Position numbers and translations under genes: made by a program. 64,000 nt of DNA from positions 32,130 through 96,129 of the forward strand of contig JAISAH010000102.1 of the NCBI GenBank assembly GCA_031266805.1, read 5' to 3'. The notes under the pieces are model-generated. The model was not told the DNA's origin and did not search any database. It saw only the letters and a program-made list of their open reading frames with translations. Shown here one piece after another: positions 35,980-46,617 of this stretch. Source of the DNA: Gracilibacteraceae bacterium (GTDB taxonomy: Bacteria > Bacillota > Desulfitobacteriia > Desulfitobacteriales > Syntrophobotulaceae). Positions within the stretch are counted from its first letter, which is position 1, and every line of letters begins with the position of its first letter.

Positions 35980-38466
35980 ATGCTTAAAAGGAGGTTCGCC
36001 GGTTTGCCTATAGTGCGGGCTGATAAAGCGGGCTTTTGTTTTGGCGTCAAGCGAGCGATTGATTTGGCTCTCCAGGCCGCGGCGACCGGAGGGGCGGCGA
36101 CATGGGGCCCGCTCATTCATAACCGGCAGGTGGTGGATGCGCTGGCTGCCAAAGGGGTTCGGGCGACGGAATCTTTCGCGGAGTGGGCGGACGGGCGCCG
36201 GCTGGTGATCCGTTCCCACGGCGTGGAGCCGTCGGTGTATCAGGAATGCGCGAGACGCGGGATCACGGTTATTGACGCGACTTGCCCTTATGTGCGCCGG
36301 GCTCAGAACATCGCGAAACAAGCCGCCGCGGCCGGTCACACAGTGATAGTGGCCGGCGACCGTTTTCATCCTGAAGTGCGGGGGATTTTGGGCTGGGCCG
36401 GCCGAAGCGCCGTCGTGGTCCCGACTTTGGCGGAAGCGGCGATCCTGCCGCGTTATCCGTCGGTAGCCGTGTTGGCGCAAACAACTTTGCGCCGGGATCG
36501 CTTTTTGACTCTGGTGGAAGAACTCAGGTCACACGCCGGCGAACTTATCGTTTATGACACCATTTGCGGCGCGACAGCGGAGCGGCAGGAAGCGGCGGCT
36601 ATGGTGGCCCGTTCAGTCGAAGTGATGATCGTGGTGGGGGGGAAAGAGAGTTCAAACACAAGAGAACTGGCGTCAATATGCGAAGCGTATACGCCGACCT
36701 ATCTGATAGAAACGCCACTGGAACTAAAACCAGACTGGCTGCGCGGCGCGCGGCAGGCAGGAGTGACAGCGGGAGCGTCCACGCCGGACTGGTTAATTGA
36801 GGAGGTCTGCAGGAACATGACTGAGTTCATCGACGACATGGATTTGAAACAGGAAATCAGGGAGAACGACGCGGAAACACCGGCGGAAAACCAAGTGGCG
36901 CCGACGGCCGAAGCGGATACGACCGTTGTTGAGACAGCCGAATCTGAAACGGCTGAACCCGGAGCGATTGAGCCGGAAACGGCTGCGCCCGAAGCGACCG
37001 AGACGGAGATAGCCGAGACGGAAACGGCTGAACCCGGAGCGACCGAGACGGAGATAACCGAGACGGAAGCGGTTGAGTCCGAAGCGACCGAATCAGAAAC
37101 GGCTGAACCGGAAGCGGCTGAATCAGAGACGACCGAACCGGAGACGGCTGAATCGGAGACCGCGGGCGCGCCGGAAAGCGACCAGGCTTCCATGATGGAC
37201 GAAACCGGGCTGGTTCAGCTTTATCGCGGCGCTATCGTGGAAGGCACGGTGGTCAAGGTCACTCATGACGAGGTGTATTTGGACATCGCCTGGAAATCCG
37301 AGGGCGTTATTGCGCTGTCGGGCATCGGACCGGCCGGCAGTGAGCCGCCGCAGATCGGCGACAAGATCAAAGCCGAGGTAACACGGGTGGAAAACCAGGA
37401 GGGATATCCGGAATTATCCCGCCGCCGTCTGAGGGAAATCGAAGCGAAAGACAAGCTGATTAAACTGTTCGAAGCAAAAGAAGAAGTGTCGGCCAAGGTG
37501 ATTGACGCCGTGAAAGGCGGACTTCTGGTTGATTTGGGGATGCGGGGCTTTATTCCCGCTTCGCATGTGCAGCTCGGCTATGTGGACGATCTGAGCAAAT
37601 ATGTCGGAGAAACCCTCCGCTTGCGCATTATTGAGTTTGATGAAAACAAAAAACGCCTGGTTTTGTCCCAGAAAATCATTTTAGCCGAAGAAGCGGATGA
37701 AGCAAAGAAAAGAGTTCTGGAAACCCTGACGGAAGGCGAAGTCCTGAAAGGCGTGGTGCGCCGCCTGACGAGTTTCGGCGCTTTTGTCGACGTCGGCGGC
37801 GTGGACGGGTTGCTGCATATATCCGATATGTCGTTTTCCCGGACGAACCATCCGTCGGAAATCGTAAAGGTCGGGGAGGAGATCGACGTTAAAGTTCTGC
37901 GGGTGGATAAGAACAACGGCCGCATCTCACTCGGCATGAAACAGCTTAAAGGCAGCCCGTGGCTGCAGGTAGGGGAGAAGTATCCGGTAAATTCTGTCGT
38001 TACGGGCAAAGTGGTGCGCATTGCCGGTTTTGGCGCTTTTGTCCAGCTGGAGGACGGAGTTGACGCCCTCGTTCATATTTCGCAGATCGCGCATTACCGG
38101 GTGGGCAGAGTGGACGAAGTGTTGAAGGTCGGCGACATGATCACGGCCAAAGTTATCGAGTGCCGCCCGGGTGATAAGCGCATCAGCATCAGCATCAAAG
38201 AATTGCTGTCCAAAGAAACCGGGCGGCCGCCGGTCGAAGACGACGAAGCCACGCTTGCGGCGGAGACCGAAGCGGAAATAGAAGCAGGCCCGGATACGGG
38301 AATAGAGACGGAAACGGAAGCAGAAACAGGCGAAACAGGCGAACAATCCGCGGAGCCAGTCAGTCCCGCGGCGGAGACGGAGGAACCGGCAGAGGAACCG
38401 GCAGAAGCGCCTGACGCGGAGGGCGCGGAATTACCGGCGGAGGAAACCGGAGAAACAGACGATTGA
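35980..38466 (+). CDS. ispH: Fusion: 4-hydroxy-3-methylbut-2-enyl diphosphate reductase (IspH) + ribosomal protein S1 (four S1 domains)
   Basis: N-term RADKAGFCFGVKRAIDLA, SHGVEPSVYQECARRGITVIDATCPYVRRAQ, VVGGKESSNTRELASICE; C-term S1 motifs (GFIPASHVQ, VDGLLHISDMS, VDALVHISQIAH); acidic linker between. Confidence 0.95.
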   Translation: MLKRRFAGLPIVRADKAGFCFGVKRAIDLALQAAATGGAATWGPLIHNRQVVDALAAKGVRATESFAEWADGRRLVIRSHGVEPSVYQECARRGITVIDATCPYVRRAQNIAKQAAAAGHTVIVAGDRFHPEVRGILGWAGRSAVVVPTLAEAAILPRYPSVAVLAQTTLRRDRFLTLVEELRSHAGELIVYDTICGATAERQEAAAMVARSVEVMIVVGGKESSNTRELASICEAYTPTYLIETPLELKPDWLRGARQAGVTAGASTPDWLIEEVCRNMTEFIDDMDLKQEIRENDAETPAENQVAPTAEADTTVVETAESETAEPGAIEPETAAPEATETEIAETETAEPGATETEITETEAVESEATESETAEPEAAESETTEPETAESETAGAPESDQASMMDETGLVQLYRGAIVEGTVVKVTHDEVYLDIAWKSEGVIALSGIGPAGSEPPQIGDKIKAEVTRVENQEGYPELSRRRLREIEAKDKLIKLFEAKEEVSAKVIDAVKGGLLVDLGMRGFIPASHVQLGYVDDLSKYVGETLRLRIIEFDENKKRLVLSQKIILAEEADEAKKRVLETLTEGEVLKGVVRRLTSFGAFVDVGGVDGLLHISDMSFSRTNHPSEIVKVGEEIDVKVLRVDKNNGRISLGMKQLKGSPWLQVGEKYPVNSVVTGKVVRIAGFGAFVQLEDGVDALVHISQIAHYRVGRVDEVLKVGDMITAKVIECRPGDKRISISIKELLSKETGRPPVEDDEATLAAETEAEIEAGPDTGIETETEAETGETGEQSAEPVSPAAETEEPAEEPAEAPDAEGAELPAEETGETDD
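36931..37160 (+). repeat. Coding low-complexity ETAE/ETE linker repeats between IspH and S1
   Basis: Translation ETAESETAEPGAIEPETAAPEATETEIAETETAEPGATETEITETEAVESEATESETAEPEAAESETTEPETAESETAG; short DNA repeats such as gaaacggctgaacccggagcgac. Confidence 0.9.
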
Positions 38467-38495
38467 GTTGCTGATTATCCGCGCGATTAACGCTG

Positions 38496-39572
38496 ATGGG
38501 AAAAAATAAAAGGAAAATGCCGGATTCGGTTATTATAATCATGACGCTGATGATCCTCGCCATCGGGATTACGATGATTATGACGTCGAGTTCGGCATTC
38601 GCTATCAACAACACAGGTAATCCCTATTATTTTTTGATCCGGCAGGCGCGTCTGGCTCTTGTCGGCGTCGTGGCGGCCACGCTGGCTTTGCTGACGCCGT
38701 ATAAATGGTTTCGGGCGCTGGCTGTTCCCGGCGTTATTGCGGCGGGGGCCGCGCTTGTTTTGTTGTTTACGCCTTTCGCGGTCTTCCTCAACGGCGCCAC
38801 CCGCTGGATTGATTTCGGGATCCAGTTTCAGCCTTCGGAGACGGCTAAAGTGGCGCTGGCCCTTTTTTGGGCCTGGTGGCTGGCCAGAAGGCCTGTGCGG
38901 CGGATAACCCAAACCGTCATTCCTTTGGCCATAACGGCGGTTTTTCTGGGGATCATCGTCAAAGAACCGGATCTGGGAACGGCGTTTATCATTGCCGCCG
39001 CCTGTTATCTCCTGCTGCTGCAGTCGGAGCTTTCCGCGTGGTGGTTTGCGGCGGCGGCGCCGGCCGGGGCGGCGGCGCTGGTGTGGATCATCCGGCGTAA
39101 TCCTTATCAGGAGCGCCGCATAGCCGGCTGGCTTGATCCGTGGGAAGATCCGACCGGGGACGGGCTGCAATATGTGCAAACGCAATTGGCTTTTGCCCGC
39201 GGCGAACTGTTCGGGGTCGGCGTCGGCGCCAGCGAACAGAAATACCGGCTGCCGGAAAGCTATACCGATTCCATTTTCGCTATCGTCGGCGAAGAACTGG
39301 GATTTTTCCTGACACTCATGTTAGTCGTCTTTTTTGTCGTATTGATTTTTCGCTGTTTTTACGTCGCCAATAAATGCCAGGATGATTTCGGTCGTTTTCT
39401 GGCTTTTGGCCTCACAGCCATGCTGGCTTTACAGGTATGCGTGAATATGGCGGTCATGACAGGACTTATGCCGATCACGGGAGTGACTTTGCCTCTTGTC
39501 TCATATGGCGGCACTTCGCTGATCATAACGATGTTCAGCATCGGGGTGATTCTCAGCGTTTCGCGCGGCTGA
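38496..39572 (+). CDS. SEDS family peptidoglycan polymerase (FtsW/RodA/SpoVE)
   Basis: 358 aa; VFLNGATRWIDFGIQFQPSETAKVALALFWAWWLA, GLMPITGVTLPLVSYGGTSLIITMFSIGVILSVSR. Confidence 0.93.
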   Translation: MGKNKRKMPDSVIIIMTLMILAIGITMIMTSSSAFAINNTGNPYYFLIRQARLALVGVVAATLALLTPYKWFRALAVPGVIAAGAALVLLFTPFAVFLNGATRWIDFGIQFQPSETAKVALALFWAWWLARRPVRRITQTVIPLAITAVFLGIIVKEPDLGTAFIIAAACYLLLLQSELSAWWFAAAAPAGAAALVWIIRRNPYQERRIAGWLDPWEDPTGDGLQYVQTQLAFARGELFGVGVGASEQKYRLPESYTDSIFAIVGEELGFFLTLMLVVFFVVLIFRCFYVANKCQDDFGRFLAFGLTAMLALQVCVNMAVMTGLMPITGVTLPLVSYGGTSLIITMFSIGVILSVSRG

Positions 39573-39593
39573 CGGCTGACCGCGGAGGAAAAA

Positions 39594-40904
39594 ATGACAA
39601 AAAAGGGATTAATTGTCTCGGCGGTGACGGCGGGCGGTATAGGCGCGGAATTGGAAGTAGAACCGGGCGATGTCATTCTGCAGGTGGACGAGCAGGAAAT
39701 AGAAGATATCCTCGACTTACAGCGCTTTACCGCCGGCGATTTTTTCGCTCTTTATGTGCGGAAACCGAGCGGCGATATCTGGGAATTGGAAGTTGAGCGT
39801 GAAAACGGGGAAGAACTGGGGATCGAGGTAGCGGCGGTCTGTTCCCGCGGTGTAAAACGCTGTCGCAATCGCTGTCTTTTTTGTTTTGTCGATCAGCTGC
39901 CGCCCGGCCTGAGAAAAAGTCTCTACCTCAAGGATGATGATTACCGGCTCTCCGTCACCCAGGGCAGTTATATCACCTTATCCAACCTGACGGAAACGGA
40001 GACGCGGCGGATAATCACCGAACAGATCGGGCCGCTGTATATCTCCGTTCACGCCTGGGATCCTCAGGTGCGGCAATTCATGATGGGACACCCGCGCTCA
40101 GGCCGCCTGCGCGGACAGATCGGCGCTTTAAGCCGGGCCTCCATTCCGTTGCATACCCAGATAGTCCTCGTGCCGGGCATAAATGACGGCGCCGTTCTGT
40201 CCGCGACGGTGCGCGCCTTGGCCGGATTCCCTGCCGTGCGGTCAATCGGCGTCGTCCCGGTGGGCCTGACCGCCCATCGCGCCGGATTGACCGCCCTCAG
40301 GCCGGTGCGGCCTGAGGAGGCGCGCGCCGTCCTCGCGGCGGGGCGGAAATGGCAAGCCGAATTTTTGCCCCGCCGCGGCAGGCGGCTCGTTTATTTTGCC
40401 GACGAGTTTTATCTGCTGGCTGGGGAAGATATCCCCGCCGGTGAGGAGTACGACGATTTTCCCCAGCTGGAAAACGGTATCGGCCTGATCGCCCGTTGGC
40501 GGGAAAATCTGGCCGCGACGCTTCCGGAACTGAAGCGCCGGCTCACCGCCTGGGCCGGCCGGGCCGCCGCCGGGGAACGTCTGCATCTGGTGACCGGGAC
40601 GGCGGCCGCGCCCGTGCTGGCCGCCGCCGCCGCGCGTCTGGCGGCGGAAACTCCCGCCGCCGCGCGTCTGCGCGTGCGGCCTGTGGTCAACCGTTTTTTG
40701 GGGGAGACGATCAGTGTGGCCGGACTTCTGACCGCGGAGGATATCGCGGCGGAGTTGGGCGATTTGGGCGGGGATACTTTTGTTTTGCCGGATGTGGCTT
40801 TGCGGCGTGACGGCTTGTTTTTAGACGGGCGCGATATCCCTTGGCTGGAGGCGCGCGCGGGAGGGCGGGCGAAAGTGCTGCCCGCTTTGCTTGATTTGAC
40901 TTGA
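39594..40904 (+). CDS. DUF512-family protein with N-terminal PDZ-like domain and radical-SAM-like cysteine cluster
   Basis: 436 aa; GLIVSAVTAGGIGAELEVEPGDVILQVD, RCRNRCLFCFVDQLPPGLRKSLYLKDDDYRLSVTQGSYITLSNLTE. Confidence 0.88.
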   Translation: MTKKGLIVSAVTAGGIGAELEVEPGDVILQVDEQEIEDILDLQRFTAGDFFALYVRKPSGDIWELEVERENGEELGIEVAAVCSRGVKRCRNRCLFCFVDQLPPGLRKSLYLKDDDYRLSVTQGSYITLSNLTETETRRIITEQIGPLYISVHAWDPQVRQFMMGHPRSGRLRGQIGALSRASIPLHTQIVLVPGINDGAVLSATVRALAGFPAVRSIGVVPVGLTAHRAGLTALRPVRPEEARAVLAAGRKWQAEFLPRRGRRLVYFADEFYLLAGEDIPAGEEYDDFPQLENGIGLIARWRENLAATLPELKRRLTAWAGRAAAGERLHLVTGTAAAPVLAAAAARLAAETPAAARLRVRPVVNRFLGETISVAGLLTAEDIAAELGDLGGDTFVLPDVALRRDGLFLDGRDIPWLEARAGGRAKVLPALLDLT

Positions 40905-40925
40905 CTTGACCGGAAAGGAGACTCA

Positions 40926-43019
40926 GTGACAGACGCGACGGAGACAAACGATCAGGAATATGAAGAAAAAGCTTATTTGGCCAGAGTTCTCGCCGAGGCG
41001 GAGCGTCAGCGCGCGGAAGCGCTGAAGAACCGGGCGGAAAACGAGGCGGCCGTATTGGCGCTCAAACGTGAATTCCGGGAGGAAACCTCTCACGCTGTTT
41101 ACGGTCTCTACGCCGCCCCTAATTTCCATGATCTGGTGAATCTCAGCCAGGCTGCCCAGCCGGTGATGGAAAAGATCAACGCTTTTGAATCAGAAGAACA
41201 TAAAGCCCGGCAATTGGAAAAGACTATCGACGCTCCGTATTTCGCCCGCATTGATTTTTCTTTCGCGGAGACGCCGGACGACTTGGAAAAAATATACATC
41301 GGCCGTTCTTCCCTGCGCGCCGGGCGGGGATTCGACATTTTAGTCCATGACTGGCGCTCGCCGGTGGGCGGGGTGTATTATCGCTTTGGCGTCGGCCCAG
41401 CCTATTATGAGACGCCGGGCGGGCGCGTCAGCGGAACGGTGGCGCTTAAACGCCAGTATGAGATCAGGGGCGGCGAGCTGAAATATTTTTTTGACGCGGA
41501 CGTGCAGGTATATGACGATTATTTCCGCCGTCTGTTATCCCGCCGCGCCACGCCGCAAATGCGCGCGATCATTGAAACCATACAGCGGGATCAGGACGCG
41601 GCCATTCGGGACGGCGAGCATGAACTGCTGATGGTGCAGGGCGCGGCCGGCAGCGGCAAAACCTCTGTCGCCCTGCATCGCGTGGCCTGGCTCCTGTACC
41701 GGGACGCGGCCGCCGGCCTGACGGCCCGCCATATTCTCATCCTCGCTCCCAGCGCCGTGTTTGAGGAATATGTGGCGCGGGTGCTGCCGGAACTGGGAGA
41801 GATCAATGTTTTTACCGCTGTTTTTGAGGAATTGCTGACGGAAATTTTGCGTGAAGCCCTGCCCGGCGTCTCGGTGCGCAGCCGTTATCTTTCGCTGGAA
41901 GAATCGATGTCCGCGGACGAGCCGGCGTCCGGCGCCCGGCGAAGTCTGGCACTGAAAAATTCGCCGCGCTGGACGGAAACGCTGAAAGAATTTCTGCGCC
42001 GCCAGCCGCCGGAAGAAGACGCCGACGCCTGCCGCGGGCCGGAGTACGATTCGGACAGTCCCTTGAACGACCCCGACCGGCCGCCGCCCCCGCGCTTTAA
42101 AGATAAGCCGGGCAAACACGATCCCCGCCCGAAGCAGGCTTTGGCGCTTTATCGGGCTCTGGCGGCGGACAGGGAATACTGGCGGCCCGGCGGCGGTGAA
42201 TGGGAAGAAGCGCGCCGTTTCACGGCGGAGACGCTCGGGGATATTTCCCGTGAGGGTTTGCGCTATGAGGACGCGCTGACCCTTGCCTATCTCCATGCCC
42301 GGACGGCGGGCTGCACAGCCTTTTACCATATTCGGCAGATCGTGATCGACGAGGCGCAGGACTATGGCGATCTCCATTTTGAACTGCTGCGTCTGCTGTT
42401 CCCGGCGGCCCGTTTTACGGTGCTGGGAGACACGGATCAGTCCTTGGAACGAAAGACGGACGCCGGCGTTTATGATGTGATCGCCGCGGCGCTGAAACGG
42501 CGGAGTTCCGCGCTGGTGCGGCTGGAACAGAGTTTTCGTTCCACCGCGGAAATAATCGCTTTCAGCGAACGGTTCCGCGAGGCGGACGCTCCTGTCCGCC
42601 ATGTGGGCCGGCACGGCAGTGCGCCGGTCGTTTGCGCCGCTCCCGATATCGACGCTCTGGCCGCTTTGGCGCTGCGAGAGGTCGAAGCAAACCGGGAAAA
42701 AGGATGCCAAACCATCGCCTTGCTGTGCAAAACCGGCGAGGAAGCGGCCCGATGGCAGCGGCGGCTGCGGACGACGGAGCCCGCTATTCGGCTGATCGCG
42801 GGAGCAGAAAGCGCCGCGGCGGAGCGGAGCCTGGAAGGGGCGACCGTTATGCCGATCTATCTGGCCAAGGGGCTGGAGTTTGACGCCGTGGTGGTTTTAT
42901 CGGCGGATCGCCGGACTTTTCACACCCCCGACGACAAAAGGCTGCTCTATATCGCCTGCACGCGCGCCCTGCACCACCTGACCTTGCTCTATACCGGCGA
43001 AAAGGCGGCGTGGATCTGA
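40926..43019 (+). CDS. UvrD/HelD-like superfamily 1 helicase
   Basis: 697 aa; QGAAGSGKTSVALHRVAWLLYRD (Walker A), IVIDEAQDYGDLHFELL, YLAKGLEFDAVVVLSAD, LYIACTRALHHLTLLY. Confidence 0.9.
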   Translation: MTDATETNDQEYEEKAYLARVLAEAERQRAEALKNRAENEAAVLALKREFREETSHAVYGLYAAPNFHDLVNLSQAAQPVMEKINAFESEEHKARQLEKTIDAPYFARIDFSFAETPDDLEKIYIGRSSLRAGRGFDILVHDWRSPVGGVYYRFGVGPAYYETPGGRVSGTVALKRQYEIRGGELKYFFDADVQVYDDYFRRLLSRRATPQMRAIIETIQRDQDAAIRDGEHELLMVQGAAGSGKTSVALHRVAWLLYRDAAAGLTARHILILAPSAVFEEYVARVLPELGEINVFTAVFEELLTEILREALPGVSVRSRYLSLEESMSADEPASGARRSLALKNSPRWTETLKEFLRRQPPEEDADACRGPEYDSDSPLNDPDRPPPPRFKDKPGKHDPRPKQALALYRALAADREYWRPGGGEWEEARRFTAETLGDISREGLRYEDALTLAYLHARTAGCTAFYHIRQIVIDEAQDYGDLHFELLRLLFPAARFTVLGDTDQSLERKTDAGVYDVIAAALKRRSSALVRLEQSFRSTAEIIAFSERFREADAPVRHVGRHGSAPVVCAAPDIDALAALALREVEANREKGCQTIALLCKTGEEAARWQRRLRTTEPAIRLIAGAESAAAERSLEGATVMPIYLAKGLEFDAVVVLSADRRTFHTPDDKRLLYIACTRALHHLTLLYTGEKAAWI

Positions 43020-43102
43020 CGCGGCAAAAATTCAGCCGCGCACTGGTAAAACGACGGCCTATACTATATAATAATAATTAAATATCGGACAGGAAGGAGG
43101 AA

Positions 43103-43723
43103 ATGGCGATGTACAGACAGAAACCGATTTCCTACGGCTGGATCGTGCTGCTGATCATAATTTGTTTTCCCGTGGGCATCGCTGTGCTGATTTACCGTAT
43201 TCACACCAATAAAAACATCTATTATGAAGACGGCAATTCCATGACCAAACTGGGCGTGGCCTTGATGGTCGGCGCTTTGCTGGCGCTGCAGATCAAACAG
43301 GCCGCTTTCATCACCTTCGCCTTGGGCATTGTCGGCTTGCTCGTCGGGGCCTGCTGTTTGCTGGCCGGGATGGACGCGCGGCGCAAGTCGAAGCGCTTTC
43401 ACCGTTACGCCCTTGTGGTGGAAAACACGGGCAGCGCGCGGATCGAAGACATCGCCGCCGCTATGGGCGTCAGCTACACGGAAGCGGAGGCTGATCTGAC
43501 CAAAATGGTAGAAAAAGGCTATTTTATGCAGGCCTATATAGATCAGAAGACGAAAGAGTTTATCGTCGTCGAAATGCCGGCGGACAGCCGTTCCGGCGGC
43601 AAAAACAAAGGAGCGGCGCGGCAGAAGCGCGTGGTCTGCGCAAGCTGTGGCGCAGCGACTACGGTGACAGCCGGGCGGCCGGCCGTGTGTTCCTATTGCG
43701 ATTCGCCGCTTGATATGGAGTGA
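43103..43723 (+). CDS. Membrane protein with predicted winged-helix/PCI-like segment and C-terminal zinc ribbon
   Basis: 206 aa; two hydrophobic segments; GSARIEDIAAAMGVSYTEAEADLTKMVEKGYFMQAYID; VVCASCGAATTVTAGRPAVCSYCDSPL. Confidence 0.7.
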   Translation: MAMYRQKPISYGWIVLLIIICFPVGIAVLIYRIHTNKNIYYEDGNSMTKLGVALMVGALLALQIKQAAFITFALGIVGLLVGACCLLAGMDARRKSKRFHRYALVVENTGSARIEDIAAAMGVSYTEAEADLTKMVEKGYFMQAYIDQKTKEFIVVEMPADSRSGGKNKGAARQKRVVCASCGAATTVTAGRPAVCSYCDSPLDME

Positions 43724-43801
43724 GACCGCGGGTGAATCTGTCCCTGTCCGTATAATATAAACGCTTATCTTTTAACCGCAAAAAAAGGGGGGAACGCTCT
43801 G

Positions 43802-45076
43802 ATGGGAATGACCATCAGTGAAAAGATCTTGGCGGCTCACGCCGGTCTGGACCGGGTGGAACCGGGGGAAATAATCAGCGCCGGATTGGATCTGGTTTTG
43901 GGTAACGACGTGACGGGCCCGGTCGCCATTCAGGAGTTCGCGAAACTGGAAATCGAGCGGGTCTTTGACCCGGAAAAAGTCGTTCTGGTGCCTGATCATT
44001 TTACGCCGAATAAGGATATAGCGTCGGCGGAACTGAGCAAGCAGCTGCGGGATTTTGCTCTGGCGCAGGGCATCACGCATTATTGGGAATCAGGCCGCGT
44101 GGGCATAGAACATTGTCTGCTGCCGGAGCAGGGCGTCGTGCTGCCGGGCGACCTGATGATCGGCGCGGATTCGCATACCTGTACTTACGGCGCGCTGGGC
44201 GCTTTTGCCACCGGGGTCGGTTCCACGGATATGGCGGCGGGCATGGCGACGGGCGAGGCTTGGTTCCGGGTGCCGGAATCACGGAAATTTGTTTTTCACG
44301 GCGCGGAGCGGCAGCCATGGGTGGGCGGCAAAGATTTTATTCTTTATCTCATCGGTCTCATCGGCGTGGACGGCGCCCGCTATCAGATGATGGAACTCAC
44401 GGGCGAGGGCATCGGGGCGCTGTCGATGGACGGGCGGCTGACCATGTGCAATATGGCGGTGGAAGCGGGGGCCAAAGCCGGCATCATCGAGCCGGACGAG
44501 ACGACGCTCTGCTATGTGCGCTCCAGGGCCAAGCGGGAATATAAGGTTTACCGCAGCGACGCTGACGCCCATTATTTGGAAATATATGACATAAACACCC
44601 AGGACATACCGCTTTTGGTGGCCTGTCCCAATTCGCCGGAAAACGTAAAGCCGGTGGAGGAAACGGCCGGGATTAAGCTGGATCAGGTGGTGATCGGTTC
44701 CTGTACCAACGGGCGGCTGGAGGATATGGAGGCGGCGGCTTCCGTGCTGCGCGGCCGGAAGATCCATCCTTTGGTTCGCTGCGTGGTCCTGCCCGGCACT
44801 CAGGCCATATATCTGGAATCACTGCGCCGCGGCTGGATCGAGGATATGGTCTTGGCGGGCGCGGCTGTCAGCACTCCGACTTGCGGGCCGTGTCTGGGCG
44901 GACATATGGGTATTCTGGCCAAAGGCGAGCGGGCGCTTTCGACGACTAACCGCAATTTTGTCGGCCGGATGGGGCATCCGGAATCGGAAGTTTATCTCTC
45001 GGGCCCGGCGGTGGCCGCGGCTTCGGCGGTGAAGGGCCAGATAGCGCATCCGCAGGAGGTGGTAAATAATGGGTAA
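43802..45076 (+). CDS. leuC: 3-isopropylmalate dehydratase large subunit
   Basis: 424 aa; [56 protein letters not shown]. Confidence 0.94.
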   Translation: MGMTISEKILAAHAGLDRVEPGEIISAGLDLVLGNDVTGPVAIQEFAKLEIERVFDPEKVVLVPDHFTPNKDIASAELSKQLRDFALAQGITHYWESGRVGIEHCLLPEQGVVLPGDLMIGADSHTCTYGALGAFATGVGSTDMAAGMATGEAWFRVPESRKFVFHGAERQPWVGGKDFILYLIGLIGVDGARYQMMELTGEGIGALSMDGRLTMCNMAVEAGAKAGIIEPDETTLCYVRSRAKREYKVYRSDADAHYLEIYDINTQDIPLLVACPNSPENVKPVEETAGIKLDQVVIGSCTNGRLEDMEAAASVLRGRKIHPLVRCVVLPGTQAIYLESLRRGWIEDMVLAGAAVSTPTCGPCLGGHMGILAKGERALSTTNRNFVGRMGHPESEVYLSGPAVAAASAVKGQIAHPQEVVNNG

Positions 45077-45572
45077 GGCTTGGAAGTTCGGGGACAATAT
45101 CGACACGGACGCCATCATTCCCGCCCGTTACTTGAATGAAACCGGCGCGGCCCATTTGGCCGCTCATTGCATGGAGGACGCCGATCCGGAATTTGCCGCG
45201 CGGGCGCGGCGGGGGGATATTATCGTCGGGGGCCGGAATTTTGGCTGCGGCTCTTCGCGGGAACACGCGCCGATCGCCATCCAGGCGGCCGGATTGACTG
45301 CCGTGATCGCCGAATCCTATGCCCGGATATTTTTCCGGAACGCGCTGAATATCGGTTTGCCGATTTACGAATGCGCGGAAGCCGTGCGGGGGATAGAGAC
45401 GGGGGACGAGGTGGAAGTGGACTTTTCCAGCGGCTTGATTCGCAATAAAACAAAGGGGACGGAATATCAGGCCCGGCCGCTGCCGCCTTTCATGCGGGAG
45501 ATCATCGCCGCCGGCGGTCTGATCGCCCAGATCCGCGCCCGCAATGTGCGAAAGGAGAATGCCGATGCCTGA
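45069..45572 (+). CDS. leuD: 3-isopropylmalate dehydratase small subunit
   Basis: 167 aa; [38 protein letters not shown]. Confidence 0.94.
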   Translation: MGKAWKFGDNIDTDAIIPARYLNETGAAHLAAHCMEDADPEFAARARRGDIIVGGRNFGCGSSREHAPIAIQAAGLTAVIAESYARIFFRNALNIGLPIYECAEAVRGIETGDEVEVDFSSGLIRNKTKGTEYQARPLPPFMREIIAAGGLIAQIRARNVRKENADA

Positions 45573-46617
45573 AATTGCCGTTTTGCCCGGAGACGGGATC
45601 GGACAGGAAATAGTGCCGGAAGCCGTGGCGGTGGCCCAGGCTGTGACCCAAGGCCACGATTTCACTTGGCGGGAACACCTGATCGGCGGCGCGGCCATTG
45701 ACGCTACGGGCAGCGCTTTGCCGCCGGAAACGCTCGCGGCTTGTCAGGCGGCCGACGCCGTGCTGATGGGCGCGATCGGCGGGCCGAAATGGGACGCGCT
45801 GCCGGCGCCGCAAAGGCCGGAGCTGGGGGCTTTATTGCCTTTGCGCAAACAGCTGGCTCTTTACGCCAACATCCGTCCCGTCCGCATGACGCCGGCTCTG
45901 GTCGGCGCTTCGACCCTGAAACCGGAAGTGGTGCGCAGCGTGGATCTGGTGGTCATCCGCGAATTGACCGGCGGGCTTTATTTCGGGGAAAAAGGGCGGC
46001 GCTCCGAGCCGCGGGCCGCTTACGACACGCTGGTCTACACGGAGGAGGAGATCAGCCGCATCGTCCGGCTCGCGTTCCAATGGGCGCGGGCGCGGCGGCG
46101 GAAACTCTGTTCGGTCGATAAGGCCAACGTGCTGGAGTCGTCGCGTTTTTGGCGGGAGATCGCGGTGGAAACGGCGCGGGAATTTCCGGACGTGGAATTG
46201 ACGCATATGTATGTGGATAACGCGGCTATGCAGCTGGTGCGCCGGCCGGAGCAATTCGACGTCGTCGTGACGGAAAACATGTTTGGCGATATCCTGACCG
46301 ATCTCGCCTCCATGCTGAGCGGCTCGATCGGGATGCTGGCCACGGCGAGCATGAACGGGCCCAAAGGGCTGTACGAGCCGGCGCACGGCAGCGCCCCGGA
46401 CATTGCCGGGCAGGACATGGCTAATCCCTTGGCGGCTATTCTCTCCGCGGCCATGATGCTGAAATATTCTTTCGCCCTGACAGCGGAAAGCGAGCGGATC
46501 GAGAAAGCGGTGGCGGCCGTGCTGGCCGCCGGCTGGCGGACGGCGGATCTGGCCGAACCCGGCGCCCGGATTATCGGCACGCGGGAAATGGGAGCGAAAG
46601 TGAGGGAAGCGCTGTGA
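45565..46617 (+). CDS. leuB: 3-isopropylmalate dehydrogenase
   Basis: Likely start ATG 45565; IAVLPGDGIGQEIVPEAVAVAQAV, VVTENMFGDILTDLASMLSGSIGMLATAS, YEPAHGSAPDIAGQDMANPLAAILSAAMML. Confidence 0.96.
   Translation: MPEIAVLPGDGIGQEIVPEAVAVAQAVTQGHDFTWREHLIGGAAIDATGSALPPETLAACQAADAVLMGAIGGPKWDALPAPQRPELGALLPLRKQLALYANIRPVRMTPALVGASTLKPEVVRSVDLVVIRELTGGLYFGEKGRRSEPRAAYDTLVYTEEEISRIVRLAFQWARARRRKLCSVDKANVLESSRFWREIAVETAREFPDVELTHMYVDNAAMQLVRRPEQFDVVVTENMFGDILTDLASMLSGSIGMLATASMNGPKGLYEPAHGSAPDIAGQDMANPLAAILSAAMMLKYSFALTAESERIEKAVAAVLAAGWRTADLAEPGARIIGTREMGAKVREAL

Noticed and set aside
36931-37160. Short regular repeats considered as a CRISPR-like or minisatellite element
   Set aside because: In-frame coding repeats of the IspH–S1 linker; no spacer/repeat architecture of CRISPR.
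41535-42710. 391-aa minus-strand ORF
   Set aside because: Antisense to the HelD-like helicase.
43724-43801. T-box or attenuator before leuC
   Set aside because: Only 78 nt available and no T-box motif; just a TATAAT-like -10 without a good -35.
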